From the NCBI RefSeq assembly GCF_001320245.1, contig NZ_BCBA01000021.1, forward strand, positions 1 to 64,000: DNA of 64,000 nucleotides. The letters are read 5' to 3'. Origin of the DNA: Pseudomonas sp. NBRC 111124. Lineage in GTDB: Bacteria > Pseudomonadota > Gammaproteobacteria > Pseudomonadales > Pseudomonadaceae. Under the pieces are notes generated by a model. It searched no databases and was not told where the DNA came from. It was given only the letters and a program-made list of their open reading frames with translations. A program made the position numbers and the translations under genes. This document shows positions 9,463 to 18,543 of this stretch, in pieces (the stretch's first letter is position 1; the number at the start of each line of letters is the position of its first letter).

Positions 9463-10541
9463 TTGTCGTGCTTCCCTGAACGGCAGCTGTAGTTCTTTTC
9501 TACCCATTCCCGATAACTGCCCGACTGCACGCCCTCGACCCATGCCGCATTGTCCAGGTACCACTGCACCGTCTTGCGAATACCGGTTTCGAACGTTTCA
9601 CTCGGTTTCCAGCCCAGCTCACGCTCGAGCTTGCGGGCATCGATGGCATAGCGTCGATCATGTCCGGGCCGGTCGGCAACGTAGCTGATCTGCGCCGCAT
9701 AGGGCTTGCCGTCTGCCCGGGGGCGCAACTCATCGAGCAGGGCACAGACGTGCTCGACGATCTCCAGATTCGGTTTTTCGTTCCAGCCACCGACGTTGTA
9801 CACCTCGCCCACCGTGCCAGCCTCAAGCACTCGGCGGATGGCGCTGCAATGGTCCTTGACGTACAGCCAGTCGCGAATCTGCTGACCATCGCCGTACACT
9901 GGCAGCGCTTTTCCAGCCAGCGCGTTGACGATCATCAGCGGAATGAGCTTTTCCGGAAAGTGCAGCGGCCCGTAGTTGTTCGAGCAGTTGGTGGTCAGCA
10001 CAGGCAAGCCGTAAGTGTGGTGGTAGGAGCGCACCAGATGATCGCTGGCCGCCTTGCTCGCCGAATAGGGGCTGTTGGGTTGGTACTGATGGGTTTCAGT
10101 GAACGCCGGCTCGCCGGCCTTGAGCGAGCCGTACACCTCATCGGTGGACACATGCAGAAACCGAAACGCATTCTGCGTCGCACCATCCAGCCCCTGCCAA
10201 TAGCTGCGTACCGCTTCGAGCAACTGGAAGGTACCGACCACATTGGTTTCGACGAACGCCTGCGGACCGTGAATGGAGCGGTCGACATGCGACTCGGCGG
10301 CAAAGTTGAGTACCGCGCGCGGTTGATGCTCGGCCAGTAGCCGCTGCAACAGCGGACCGTCACCGATGTCCCCGTGCACGAACACATGCTGCGGATTACC
10401 CTGCAGACTGGCCAGACTCTGCAGATTGCCAGCATAGGTCAATTTGTCGAGGTTGATGAGGGTTTCGCCCGATTGGTTCATCCAATCCAGTACGAAGTTC
10501 GCACCGATAAAGCCGGCGCCGCCGGTAACCAGGATAGTCAT
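9459..10541 (-). CDS. rmlB: dTDP-glucose 4,6-dehydratase
   Basis: RmlB converts dTDP-glucose to dTDP-4-keto-6-deoxyglucose using bound NAD. The 360-residue length is normal. Motifs: GGAGFIG (7-13), the STDEVYG block at 132-138 with Thr133-Asp134-Glu135 of the dehydratase mechanism, and Tyr159-x3-Lys163. Its product is the branch point for L-rhamnose (RmlC/RmlD) and for Fuc4N (WecE). A broken wecE lies next to it, so the local use of the intermediate appears to have been lost; rhamnose synthesis with rmlCD elsewhere is the likely reason for retention. Confidence 0.96.
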   Translation of the reverse strand: MTILVTGGAGFIGANFVLDWMNQSGETLINLDKLTYAGNLQSLASLQGNPQHVFVHGDIGDGPLLQRLLAEHQPRAVLNFAAESHVDRSIHGPQAFVETNVVGTFQLLEAVRSYWQGLDGATQNAFRFLHVSTDEVYGSLKAGEPAFTETHQYQPNSPYSASKAASDHLVRSYHHTYGLPVLTTNCSNNYGPLHFPEKLIPLMIVNALAGKALPVYGDGQQIRDWLYVKDHCSAIRRVLEAGTVGEVYNVGGWNEKPNLEIVEHVCALLDELRPRADGKPYAAQISYVADRPGHDRRYAIDARKLERELGWKPSETFETGIRKTVQWYLDNAAWVEGVQSGSYREWVEKNYSCRSGKHDK

Positions 10542-10727
10542 GGATTCAGGTCGGCCTCATGCGGGTCGGTAGGAAAGATGCCGTAAGTGTAAACGAGATC
10601 GTTGAAAGCGTATCGGCTGGGGCGGGGTTTGGCTTGAGGGGCTAGGCAGCGGACGCACGGACGATGTGAGGCTCATCCTACTGACAACACGTGGAGCAGC
10701 GCGTAAAGTGCCTCCATTTTTAAACCA

Positions 10728-11252
10728 GTGTCTGATCCGTCTTCAACTGTCAGATTCGATAAGGTATTCAACGCCGTGAATGCACTGTTTCGCCGAATAT
10801 CGATCGTAGCGTGCGCATTCGGTACATTGATGTTGCTGGGATGGCTGCTCAAGTTCAGCGCATACGGAATCGATTTCACTGACGAAAGTTTCTATCTGGT
10901 CTGGATCTCCACACCGTATCTCTACAGTGTCTCCACTACCCAGTTCGGCTTTGTTTACCACCCGCTTTATCAACTGCTAGGAGGGGACATCACTGCCTTG
11001 CGGCAAGCGAACATACTCATCTGCTTTGCCCTCGCGTGGGGTATGTCGCAAGCGTTTATCAACTCAATTTTGCCAAAGCAATCAGGGGAGCTCCTACTCC
11101 GAGCGACATTGAGTGCTGGCCTGGCAACAGCCGTATTACTGATCTTCGATACCTGGCTTGTAACTCCGAGCTACAACAGCCTGACATTGCAAGCGCTGCT
11201 GATCACGACAACCGGTTTGCTGATGGCGGCAGCGCGCAGAGATCATTCGTGA
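10728..11252 (+). pseudogene. Truncated polytopic membrane protein (GT-C-like N-terminal part)
   Basis: An open frame of 174 codons from a GTG at 10728. It encodes hydrophobic helices (around residues 28-48, 90-110 and 125-165) with DESFYLVW and FGFVYHPLYQLLGGD, a pattern like the first luminal loop of GT39/GT-C glycosyltransferases or related Pseudomonas O-antigen membrane proteins. Such proteins are normally 450-600 residues, so only the N-terminal third remains. The frame runs into wecE-derived sequence at about 11,224-11,233 and stops at 11,252. I read this as the 5' part of a gene left after a deletion. The first helices may still be expressed, but function is unlikely. Confidence 0.7.
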
Positions 11253-11761
11253 AAAAAGGCACCGACCTCAGTCGTTTCTTCCGCGGCGAGGTAGATAAAT
11301 ACACCTAGCAAGAAGTGGGGTCGTCGTTCCTGCCCGGTGAGCTGATCGCAGCGTTTCTCTGGGCGCAACTGGAGGAAGCCGAGCAGATCACCGAAGACCG
11401 CCTGGCGATCTGGCAACGCTACCATGACCTGTTACAACCGATGGAACAACAGGGACGCTTGCGGCGGCCAATCATCCCCGCAGACTGCCAGCACAACGCC
11501 CATATGTACTACCTACTGCTGGCGCCCGAGATTGACCGCCGACACCTGCTGGCTGAATTGAAGAAAAACGACATCAACGCTGTATTCCACTATGTTCCGC
11601 TGCATTCATCACCGGCTGGGCAACGCTACGGGCGTACCCATGGTGGCCTGACGGTGACCGAGGGGCACTCGGAGCGCCTATTGCGCCTACCGCTGTGGCA
11701 CGGCTTGTCACTGCAACAGCAGGAGCGAATTGTGCGGACAATGCACAACGCCATGGCCTGA
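11230..11761 (+). pseudogene. wecE: wecE-type aminotransferase, 3' remnant with two lesions
   Basis: The C-terminal part of a dTDP-4-amino-4,6-dideoxygalactose transaminase is clear. The homology starts at R-A-E-I-I-R-E-K (11,233-11,256) in one frame, shifts frame at a run of six A (11,252-11,257), continues as GTDLSRFFRGEVDKYT, meets a TAG at 11,306-11,308 where the family has Trp (YTW), and then continues in that same frame as QEVGSSF to a normal end at 11,761 (SERLLRLPLWHGLS near the C terminus). The N-terminal half, including the PLP lysine, is missing. The product, if any, would be inactive. It shows that this locus once made a dTDP-Fuc4N-type sugar from the RmlAB intermediate. Confidence 0.85.
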
Positions 11762-11841
11762 TTGTCTGCCCGTGCCATTCGCAGAACGACATCTGGCGAG
11801 TGGCACGGAGCTCAGATTTTTCTATGCGTCAGGGTGTTGGC

Positions 11842-13854
11842 TTAGGGTTCAAGCCGGCGCTGCTGGTAGATCCAGTCGACGATCTCCCCCTCAGGGGTAT
11901 AGCCAATCACGGTTTCACGCAGCAACTGACGCACCCGCACAAAGTCATCATGCGATGCTGCGTCCAGCAACTGCGCCAACGCATCCTTGAGTATCTCCCA
12001 CTGGATGAAGTCTTCGTTGGCACTCATGATCATCGGGTGCCGCGTGGCAAGCACGTTGTCGCCAATCAGGAGCTCTTCGTACAACTTCTCTCCCGGGCGC
12101 AAACCGGTGAACTCGATGGCAATGTCACCCATGGGGTTGCGCTCGGAACGAACACTGAAGCCTGACAAGTGAATCATCTTCTCGGCCAGTTCAACGATGC
12201 GAACCGGCTCGCCCATGTCCAGGACGAATACATCCCCGCCCTTGCCCATCGACCCAGCCTGGATGACAAGCTGCGCAGCTTCCGGAATGGTCATGAAGTA
12301 GCGGGTAATCTTCGGATGCGTGACCGTGAGGGGGCCGCCAGTCTTCAACTGCTTGTGGAACAGCGGAATCACCGACCCTGACGAGCCCAGCACGTTACCG
12401 AAGCGCACCATGGTGAAACGGGTCTTGTTGACTTGCGAGACATTCCCGACATCACCAAACAGTACCGGTGCCAGCTCCCGACTGAGCGCTTGCAGGGTCA
12501 TTTCGGCGAGACGCTTGGTGCTGCCCATCACGTTGGTCGGACGCACAGCCTTGTCAGTGGAAATAAGCACGAAGTTGGCAACACCAGCCTGCAAAGCAGC
12601 CTGAGCGGTATGCAAAGTGCCGATCACGTTGTTAAGCAAACCTTCAGCAATGTTGTGCTCAACCATCGGCACATGCTTATAAGCCGCGGCGTGATAAACC
12701 GTGTCGACGTGCCAGGCCTTCATGATGTCCAGCAGCTGCGTCTGGTTGCGCACAGACCCAAGAATCGGGATAAGGCGAATTGCCAGGGATTCACGAGAAA
12801 TCCGCTGCTCCAGCTCCGACAGGATGTTGTACAGGTTGAACTCACTGTGGTCGAACAGTAGCAAGGTACGCGGCTTCTGGCCGAGTATCTGCCGGCACAG
12901 TTCCGAACCGATCGAGCCCCCAGCCCCTGTCACCAGCACTGTCTGTTCCACAATGCAACGCTGCAGCAGGTCTGGCTGTGCAGGTACCGCATCGCGGCCG
13001 AGCAGATCGGCAATATCGACTTCGCGAATATCATCGACCTTGACCCTGCCACTGGCCAGATCCATGAATCCGGGGATCGTCCGGACATGCAACGGGAAGC
13101 CTTCAAGGAGATTGAGGATCTCCCGCCGACGCGTGCGAGTGGACGATGGAATTGCCAGCAGAATCTCTTGAGCGCCCGTTACGTCGATCAGCCGCTGCAG
13201 CTGTTCCGGGTGGTACACCTGCAGGCCGGCAATCACACGGTCGGTAAGGCTAGCGTCATCATCAATGAAGGCAACCGGACGCATGACTTTATCCATGCGC
13301 AACGCAGCCACCAACTGGTTGCCTGCTGCACCGGCGCCATAAATAGCGACTTTAGGAAGGCCATCGTCACGGCTGGCGAACGGCACGTGCTGCACTGCAG
13401 CACTGAACCAGTCACCCAAGAAGTACTGACGCATGGCCAAACGCAACCCGCCCACCATGATCAAGCTCAACCACCAGTAATTGAAGGTGATCGAGCGGGG
13501 TACGACGGCATGGTGGTCGCCCATCCAGTAGATGACCACACCCAGGATCAACGCTGAGAGGGTAACCGCCTTGATGATTGCGATAAGGGCATCGTTGCCG
13601 AAATACCTCATTACAGCCCGATAGAGTCCAAACCGTATGAACAACGGGATGGCCACAACGGGAGCACACAAGAACAGCCATGTATGGTTGAGGAGCGGGT
13701 TTATCAGATCGCCTATCCCCAGCCTGACCACGAAAGCCATCCACAAAGCGCACCAGACCAGAACGACGTCAGTTACTACCTGAAGCAAGCGCTTGTGCCC
13801 GCGCGGCAGCTTCTGCAAGCGTTCTCGAATGCCGTTGCCGACCCTGTTCCCCAT
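11842..13854 (-). CDS. wbpM: WbpM-type UDP-GlcNAc 4,6-dehydratase, downstream copy
   Basis: A 670-residue inner-membrane nucleotide-sugar dehydratase. About four transmembrane helices fill the first 130 residues. A Rossmann-like domain (VAIYGAGAAGNQ) is followed by the catalytic SDR domain with VTGAGGSIGSE, STDKA and NVMGSTK, where Met replaces the usual Tyr, as in WbpM, FlaA1 and PglF. Nothing in it looks broken. It is very similar throughout to the upstream wbpM, and the two are separated by 116 bases. It is the last gene of the cluster in transcription order and faces the wecE remnant tail to tail. It may be the original resident copy (see findings). The two copies may be redundant. Confidence 0.93.
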   Translation of the reverse strand: MGNRVGNGIRERLQKLPRGHKRLLQVVTDVVLVWCALWMAFVVRLGIGDLINPLLNHTWLFLCAPVVAIPLFIRFGLYRAVMRYFGNDALIAIIKAVTLSALILGVVIYWMGDHHAVVPRSITFNYWWLSLIMVGGLRLAMRQYFLGDWFSAAVQHVPFASRDDGLPKVAIYGAGAAGNQLVAALRMDKVMRPVAFIDDDASLTDRVIAGLQVYHPEQLQRLIDVTGAQEILLAIPSSTRTRRREILNLLEGFPLHVRTIPGFMDLASGRVKVDDIREVDIADLLGRDAVPAQPDLLQRCIVEQTVLVTGAGGSIGSELCRQILGQKPRTLLLFDHSEFNLYNILSELEQRISRESLAIRLIPILGSVRNQTQLLDIMKAWHVDTVYHAAAYKHVPMVEHNIAEGLLNNVIGTLHTAQAALQAGVANFVLISTDKAVRPTNVMGSTKRLAEMTLQALSRELAPVLFGDVGNVSQVNKTRFTMVRFGNVLGSSGSVIPLFHKQLKTGGPLTVTHPKITRYFMTIPEAAQLVIQAGSMGKGGDVFVLDMGEPVRIVELAEKMIHLSGFSVRSERNPMGDIAIEFTGLRPGEKLYEELLIGDNVLATRHPMIMSANEDFIQWEILKDALAQLLDAASHDDFVRVRQLLRETVIGYTPEGEIVDWIYQQRRLEP

Positions 13855-13970
13855 GCCGCCCCCAATGCTGTCGAAATTTTAGACGCGGTATTCAGTACTG
13901 CTCGACCAGATTGCCTATACGCAAAAAGCGCTGCGTCCGTTTCTACTCCGGCAGCCAGTGCACTGGTATG

Positions 13971-15968
13971 TTAGGGATTTAGACGATTTTGAAGATGCTT
14001 GAAATCCACAATGTCACCTTGAGGGGTATAGCCGGCCACGGTTTCACGCAGGATTTGTCGGATTGTCACGTAGTCGTCCGTTTCGATCGCTGCGAGTAAC
14101 GCCGTTAGCCGTTGCTTCATGATGTCCCAAGACAGGCGGTCTTCTTGCGCACTCATAATCATCGGATGACGTGTGGCGATCACATTGTCACCAATCAGCA
14201 GTTCCTCATAGAGTTTCTCACCCGGCCGCAGGCCACTGAATTCGATCGTGATATCGCCATGGGGGTTGCGTTCGGACCGAACACTAAGGCCCGACAGATG
14301 AATCATCTTCTCGGCGAGTTCGAATATTTTGACCGGCTCACCCATGTCCAATACGAATACATCGCCGCCCTGCCCCATGGAACCGGCCTGGATCACCAAC
14401 TGGGCAGCCTCAGGAATCGTCATAAAGTAACGCGTGATCTTTGGGTGCGTGACCGTAACCGGACCACCGTCCTGGATCTGTTTATGGAACAGCGGGATTA
14501 CAGAACCCGAAGAACCCAACACATTTCCGAACCGTACCATGGTAAAACGCGTGCGATTGACCTGAGAAACATTATTTTCTTCGCCAAAAAGCACAGGCGC
14601 TGCTTCATCGCTCAAGGCTTGCAGCGCAAGTTCGGCCAGTCGCTTGGTACTACCCATCACGTTGGTCGGGCGTACTGCCTTGTCTGTCGAGATAAGCACA
14701 AAATTGGCAACACCAGCCTGCAATGCAGCTTGAGCCGTATTGAGGGTGCCGATAACATTGTTCAGCACGCCCTCGGCGATATTATGCTCGACCATGGGTA
14801 CATGCTTGTAGGCAGCGGCGTGATATACCGTATCGACCTTCCAGCTGCGCAACACATCCAGCAGTAACTTGGGATTACGTACCGAACCCAGTATTGGCAA
14901 CAACCGCGTGGGCAAGCCTTCGCGAATGATGCGCTGCTCCAGTTCCGACTGAATACTGTAGAGGTTGAACTCACTGTGCTCGAACATCAGCAAGGTCGTC
15001 GGCGACAGGCTCAGGATCTGCCTGCACAACTCGGACCCTATCGAGCCGCCTGCCCCGGTGACCAACACCGTCAGCCCTGCGATGCAGCGCTCCAGCAAGT
15101 CTTCCTGTGCTGGCACTGTATCTCGACCCAGCAAATCAGCAATATCAACTTCCTGGATATCATCCACCTTGACCCTGCCACTGGCCAAGTCCATGAAACC
15201 TGGGATACTACGCACATGCAGCGGAAATGACTCAAGACAGGTCAGGATTTCCCGGCGACGGGCCCTGCTGGCAGAAGGAATTGCCAGCAAAATCTCTTGC
15301 GCCCCGGTAACGTCCAGCATTTTTTCGATATGCTCAGGCCTGTAGACCTGCAAACCCGAAATCACTCGGTCGGCAATGCTTTCGTCATCGTCTATAAATG
15401 CCACCGGGCGCATCACCTTGCCCATCCGTAGCGCCGCCACGAGCTGGTTGCCGGCAGCACCAGCGCCGTAGACGGCGACCCGGGGCAGACCGTCCTGCCG
15501 GTTGGTGAATGGTACATGTTGCGCAGCAGTGAACCAGTCGCCGAGAAAGTACTGACGCATTGCGAGGCGTAGTCCGCCCACCATGATCAGGCTGAGCCAC
15601 CAGTAGTTGAAAATGACCGACCTTGGCACCAGGTGTTCATGGTTGCTGTACCAATACACCACAAGCCCCAGAATCAACGCAGACAAGCTGACAGCTTTGA
15701 TGATTGCTATCAGGGCTTCGTTGCCAAAGTAGCGCATGACCGCCCGGTACATGCCAAAGCGAATAAACAGCGGAATGGAAACGGCAGGCGCCGCCACAAA
15801 CAGCCATGCATGTTCCGCAACCGGGTCGGCCAGCTCATCGATACCCAACCTGACCAGGAAAGCCAGCCACAGGGCGGCCCACACCAGCAGAATATCTGCT
15901 ACCAACTGCACAAGGCGCTTGTGACGCCTTGGCAACGCCAGCAACCAAGCGCGCAGTCTATCAATCAT
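13971..15968 (-). CDS. wbpM: WbpM-type UDP-GlcNAc 4,6-dehydratase, upstream copy
   Basis: A 665-residue paralogue of the neighbouring WbpM. N-terminal membrane helices lie within residues 20-130; an NAD-like motif VAVYGAGAAG is at 165-172; the catalytic domain has TGAGGSIG (304-311), STDKA (427-431) and Met438-x3-Lys442. It forms UDP-4-keto-6-deoxy-GlcNAc at the cytoplasmic face of the membrane. It lies 49 bases after the PglE-like aminotransferase gene, so it would supply that enzyme's substrate. WbpM is needed for many P. aeruginosa O-antigens and is normally single in a locus. Confidence 0.94.
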   Translation of the reverse strand: MIDRLRAWLLALPRRHKRLVQLVADILLVWAALWLAFLVRLGIDELADPVAEHAWLFVAAPAVSIPLFIRFGMYRAVMRYFGNEALIAIIKAVSLSALILGLVVYWYSNHEHLVPRSVIFNYWWLSLIMVGGLRLAMRQYFLGDWFTAAQHVPFTNRQDGLPRVAVYGAGAAGNQLVAALRMGKVMRPVAFIDDDESIADRVISGLQVYRPEHIEKMLDVTGAQEILLAIPSASRARRREILTCLESFPLHVRSIPGFMDLASGRVKVDDIQEVDIADLLGRDTVPAQEDLLERCIAGLTVLVTGAGGSIGSELCRQILSLSPTTLLMFEHSEFNLYSIQSELEQRIIREGLPTRLLPILGSVRNPKLLLDVLRSWKVDTVYHAAAYKHVPMVEHNIAEGVLNNVIGTLNTAQAALQAGVANFVLISTDKAVRPTNVMGSTKRLAELALQALSDEAAPVLFGEENNVSQVNRTRFTMVRFGNVLGSSGSVIPLFHKQIQDGGPVTVTHPKITRYFMTIPEAAQLVIQAGSMGQGGDVFVLDMGEPVKIFELAEKMIHLSGLSVRSERNPHGDITIEFSGLRPGEKLYEELLIGDNVIATRHPMIMSAQEDRLSWDIMKQRLTALLAAIETDDYVTIRQILRETVAGYTPQGDIVDFKHLQNRLNP

Positions 15969-16017
15969 GCTTGCACTTCCATGCCATTCTTCACAAAGCT
16001 CCTACAGTTGCAGAGTG

Positions 16018-17193
16018 TCACGCTGCTGCCAATGCCATTACGTCTTTCAGTGCCTGGCAGGTTTTTTCTATTTCTGCAGCACTCAAGGTCGGGTGCACCA
16101 GGAACATCAGGCTGGTTTCCCCCAACTCCCTGGCAACACTCAGGTGCGGCTCTGGGCGCCAGTTGGTGCCATCAAATGCTTTTTCCAGGTAGACCTCCGA
16201 ACAGGAACCGGAGAAGCAAGGCACACCGCGTTCCATGATCGCCCCCAATATACGGTCACGCGACCATTCCGGGCGTAATGCACCAGGCTCGACAAAAACG
16301 TAACACTTGTAAGCTGCATGGCCGATTTCATGCCCCGGAACAGGCACGCGCAAGCCCTTGAGCCCCTTCGCACAGTTCCAGATAGCGCTGGAATTTTGCA
16401 TACGTGCCTTGCTCCAATCAGGCATGCGGCGCAGCTGAATTCGCCCAATAACCCCTTGCATCTCCATCATGCGCCAGTTAGTGCCGAAGCTCTCGTGCAA
16501 CCAGCGGAAACCGGGTGCATGCTCGCGCTGATAAACCGCCTCCCAGCTTTTCCCATGATCCTTGAACGCCCACATCCTTGCCCAAAGCTCACGGTCGTTG
16601 GTAGTGACCATACCACCTTCACCACCGGTGGTCATGATCTTGTCCTGGCAGAACGACCAAGCGCCGACATGGCCAATTGAGCCAACAGAACGCCCCTTAT
16701 AGCTTGCACCGTGCGCCTGTGCACAATCCTCGATCACTTTCAGGTCATGCTGTGCCGCCAATGCCATAATCGGATCCATGTCGCATGGCCAACCGGCAAG
16801 GTGCACGCAGATCACGGCACGGGTACGCGGCGTCAATACCGCGCGGATGGTTTCGACAGTGATATTTTGCGTATCCCTGTCGACTTCTGCAAAAACCGGT
16901 ACCGCCCCGGCGTTGACAATGCTGGACACCGAGGCGAGGAAAGTACGCGGAGTGACGACAACCTCGTCTCCCTTGCCAATGCCCAACGCATTTAATGCCA
17001 AGTCCAACGCGACGGTGCCGTTGGCCAGGGCTACAGCATGCGCGGTACCGGCCCAAGCAGCGAACTCCTGCTCGAACTGGCGGCATTCCTGGCCTGTCCA
17101 GTAATTGACCTTGTTGGACAGCACAACATCACGAACTGCATTGGCCTCTTCATCGGTGAATGATGGCCAAGGGGCAAAAGAAGTATTCAACAC
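16018..17193 (-). CDS. DegT/DnrJ-family nucleotide-sugar aminotransferase (PglE-like)
   Basis: A 391-residue PLP enzyme of the sugar aminotransferase family. NGTVALDLAL (59-68) binds the cofactor phosphate, Asp156 in EDCAQAHGA pairs with the pyridine nitrogen, and Lys185 in SFCQDKIMTTGGEGG is the expected PLP lysine. It sits between a PglD-like acetyltransferase gene and wbpM. The most economical role is transfer of an amino group to C4 of UDP-4-keto-6-deoxy-GlcNAc, as for PglE of Campylobacter and the Acinetobacter UDP-QuiNAc4NAc pathway. Gluco or galacto outcome cannot be told from sequence alone. Confidence 0.85.
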   Translation of the reverse strand: MLNTSFAPWPSFTDEEANAVRDVVLSNKVNYWTGQECRQFEQEFAAWAGTAHAVALANGTVALDLALNALGIGKGDEVVVTPRTFLASVSSIVNAGAVPVFAEVDRDTQNITVETIRAVLTPRTRAVICVHLAGWPCDMDPIMALAAQHDLKVIEDCAQAHGASYKGRSVGSIGHVGAWSFCQDKIMTTGGEGGMVTTNDRELWARMWAFKDHGKSWEAVYQREHAPGFRWLHESFGTNWRMMEMQGVIGRIQLRRMPDWSKARMQNSSAIWNCAKGLKGLRVPVPGHEIGHAAYKCYVFVEPGALRPEWSRDRILGAIMERGVPCFSGSCSEVYLEKAFDGTNWRPEPHLSVARELGETSLMFLVHPTLSAAEIEKTCQALKDVMALAAA

Positions 17194-17282
17194 AGTGATC
17201 TACTCGCTATCCACAATTTTCGACAAGGCTGGCGACTTGCCGCGCCAGCCACAAATGCTTGGTTCATTAATGCTGATCGCGG

Positions 17283-17906
17283 TCATTTGCCGACTGCTCG
17301 TGCAGGAACCCCAATAACAGTCTGGTCATCTGCAACAGCCGAAACCACAGCTGCACCAGCGCCAACCGTGACACGCGCGCCAATGGTGGTCAGTTGACGC
17401 ACGCTCGCACCAATGCCAACCCAACTTTCGTCGCCTACCTGCACCTGACCTGCCAGACGCGCACCAGGGCTGACATGAACAAAAGCCCCAAGGCTGCAAT
17501 CATGGTCCACACTGCAGCCCGTATTGAGGATGGCACCGTCACCTATCTCGCAAAACGGGTTAATCACAGCAGTGGCAAACACTACGCTGCCTGCCCCCAT
17601 GTGCGCATGCTTGCTGACTACGGCAGTTGGGTGGACGATGGTCGCCATCACGGCGCCAGCCTGCACAAGCTGCTGCTGCTTAGCTCGGCGGATGACATTA
17701 TTGCCGATCGCCACGACCACACCCTCATAAGTATCAACTGCTGCGAGCAACTGCGCACTACCCCCAACAACCGACCACACGCCACAAGCGGTACGCTCAG
17801 GCCAGGCATCGTCAAAGAAGTCGATGTGCCCCCAACCGCACAACGCTGCAGCATCGGCCACTACCTTTCCGTGGCCACTGGCCCCTAGAATCGCCAGCCG
17901 GATCAT
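17283..17906 (-). CDS. PglD/NeuD-family sugar acetyltransferase
   Basis: A 207-residue acyltransferase with a small N-terminal Rossmann-like domain (ILGASGHGKVV at 6-16) and a C-terminal left-handed beta-helix of hexapeptide repeats. The catalytic base corresponds to His135 in SVDHDC, as in PglD. It would N-acetylate the 4-amino group made by the adjacent aminotransferase, giving UDP-2,4-diacetamido-2,4,6-trideoxyhexose (bacillosamine/QuiNAc4NAc type). Its ATG overlaps the end of the preceding pglC-like gene by four bases, so the two are translationally coupled. Acyl groups other than acetyl are possible in this family. Confidence 0.87.
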   Translation of the reverse strand: MIRLAILGASGHGKVVADAAALCGWGHIDFFDDAWPERTACGVWSVVGGSAQLLAAVDTYEGVVVAIGNNVIRRAKQQQLVQAGAVMATIVHPTAVVSKHAHMGAGSVVFATAVINPFCEIGDGAILNTGCSVDHDCSLGAFVHVSPGARLAGQVQVGDESWVGIGASVRQLTTIGARVTVGAGAAVVSAVADDQTVIGVPARAVGK

Positions 17907-18499
17907 TTTCGCGAACCGGTAAATTTGGGCATGGTGACCTCGCCTTGCGCACTGATGCCGTCACGTACAATCACTTTTTTCACCGTCAGGAAGATGATTC
18001 CAAGGTCAAGCCAGAACGAGCGTTTATCTACATACCAGACGTCCAGCTTGAACTTCTCCTCCCAGCTCAATGCATTGCGGCCATTGATCTGCGCCCATCC
18101 GGTAACGCCCGGGCGTACATCGTGACGCCGCCGCTGCTCGGTGTCGTACAACGGCAGGTACTCCATCAGTAACGGGCGTGGGCCGACCAGGCTCATATCT
18201 CCTTTTACGACATTCCACAACTCGGGCAGCTCATCGAGACTGCTCGAACGCAAGAAGCTACCGAAGCGGGTCATGCGCTGGTCGTCAGGGAGCGGGTTGC
18301 CCCGGCAATCGACCGCATCGCGCATCGTCCGGAACTTGACCATCTGGAAAGGCTTGCCATGCATACCCGGGCGTACTTGACGGAACAATACCGGTGAGCC
18401 GAGCTTGCGCCTGATCATCATCGCCACAATGACGAATACTGGCGACAGCACTATCAGGCCTGCCGTCGCAGCAACAACATCGAACAATCTTTTCAACAT
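17903..18499 (-). CDS. Initiating phosphoglycosyl transferase (PglC-type)
   Basis: A 198-residue monotopic phosphoglycosyl transferase. A single N-terminal re-entrant helix (about 5-28, with Pro20) is followed by VKFRTM (54-59), the catalytic pair Asp89-Glu90 in SSSLDELPELWNV, and GDMSLVGPRPL. The small size places it with PglC and the Acinetobacter initiators rather than with the large WbaP or the polytopic WecA/WbpL. It would transfer the diamino-trideoxyhexose phosphate to undecaprenyl phosphate and so start each O-unit. The position immediately before pglD- and pglE-like genes supports that donor. Confidence 0.9.
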   Translation of the reverse strand: MLKRLFDVVAATAGLIVLSPVFVIVAMMIRRKLGSPVLFRQVRPGMHGKPFQMVKFRTMRDAVDCRGNPLPDDQRMTRFGSFLRSSSLDELPELWNVVKGDMSLVGPRPLLMEYLPLYDTEQRRRHDVRPGVTGWAQINGRNALSWEEKFKLDVWYVDKRSFWLDLGIIFLTVKKVIVRDGISAQGEVTMPKFTGSRK

Positions 18500-18543
18500 C
18501 TCAATACCTAACCCAATTCATCGGCCCGACCCTGGTTTCACCA

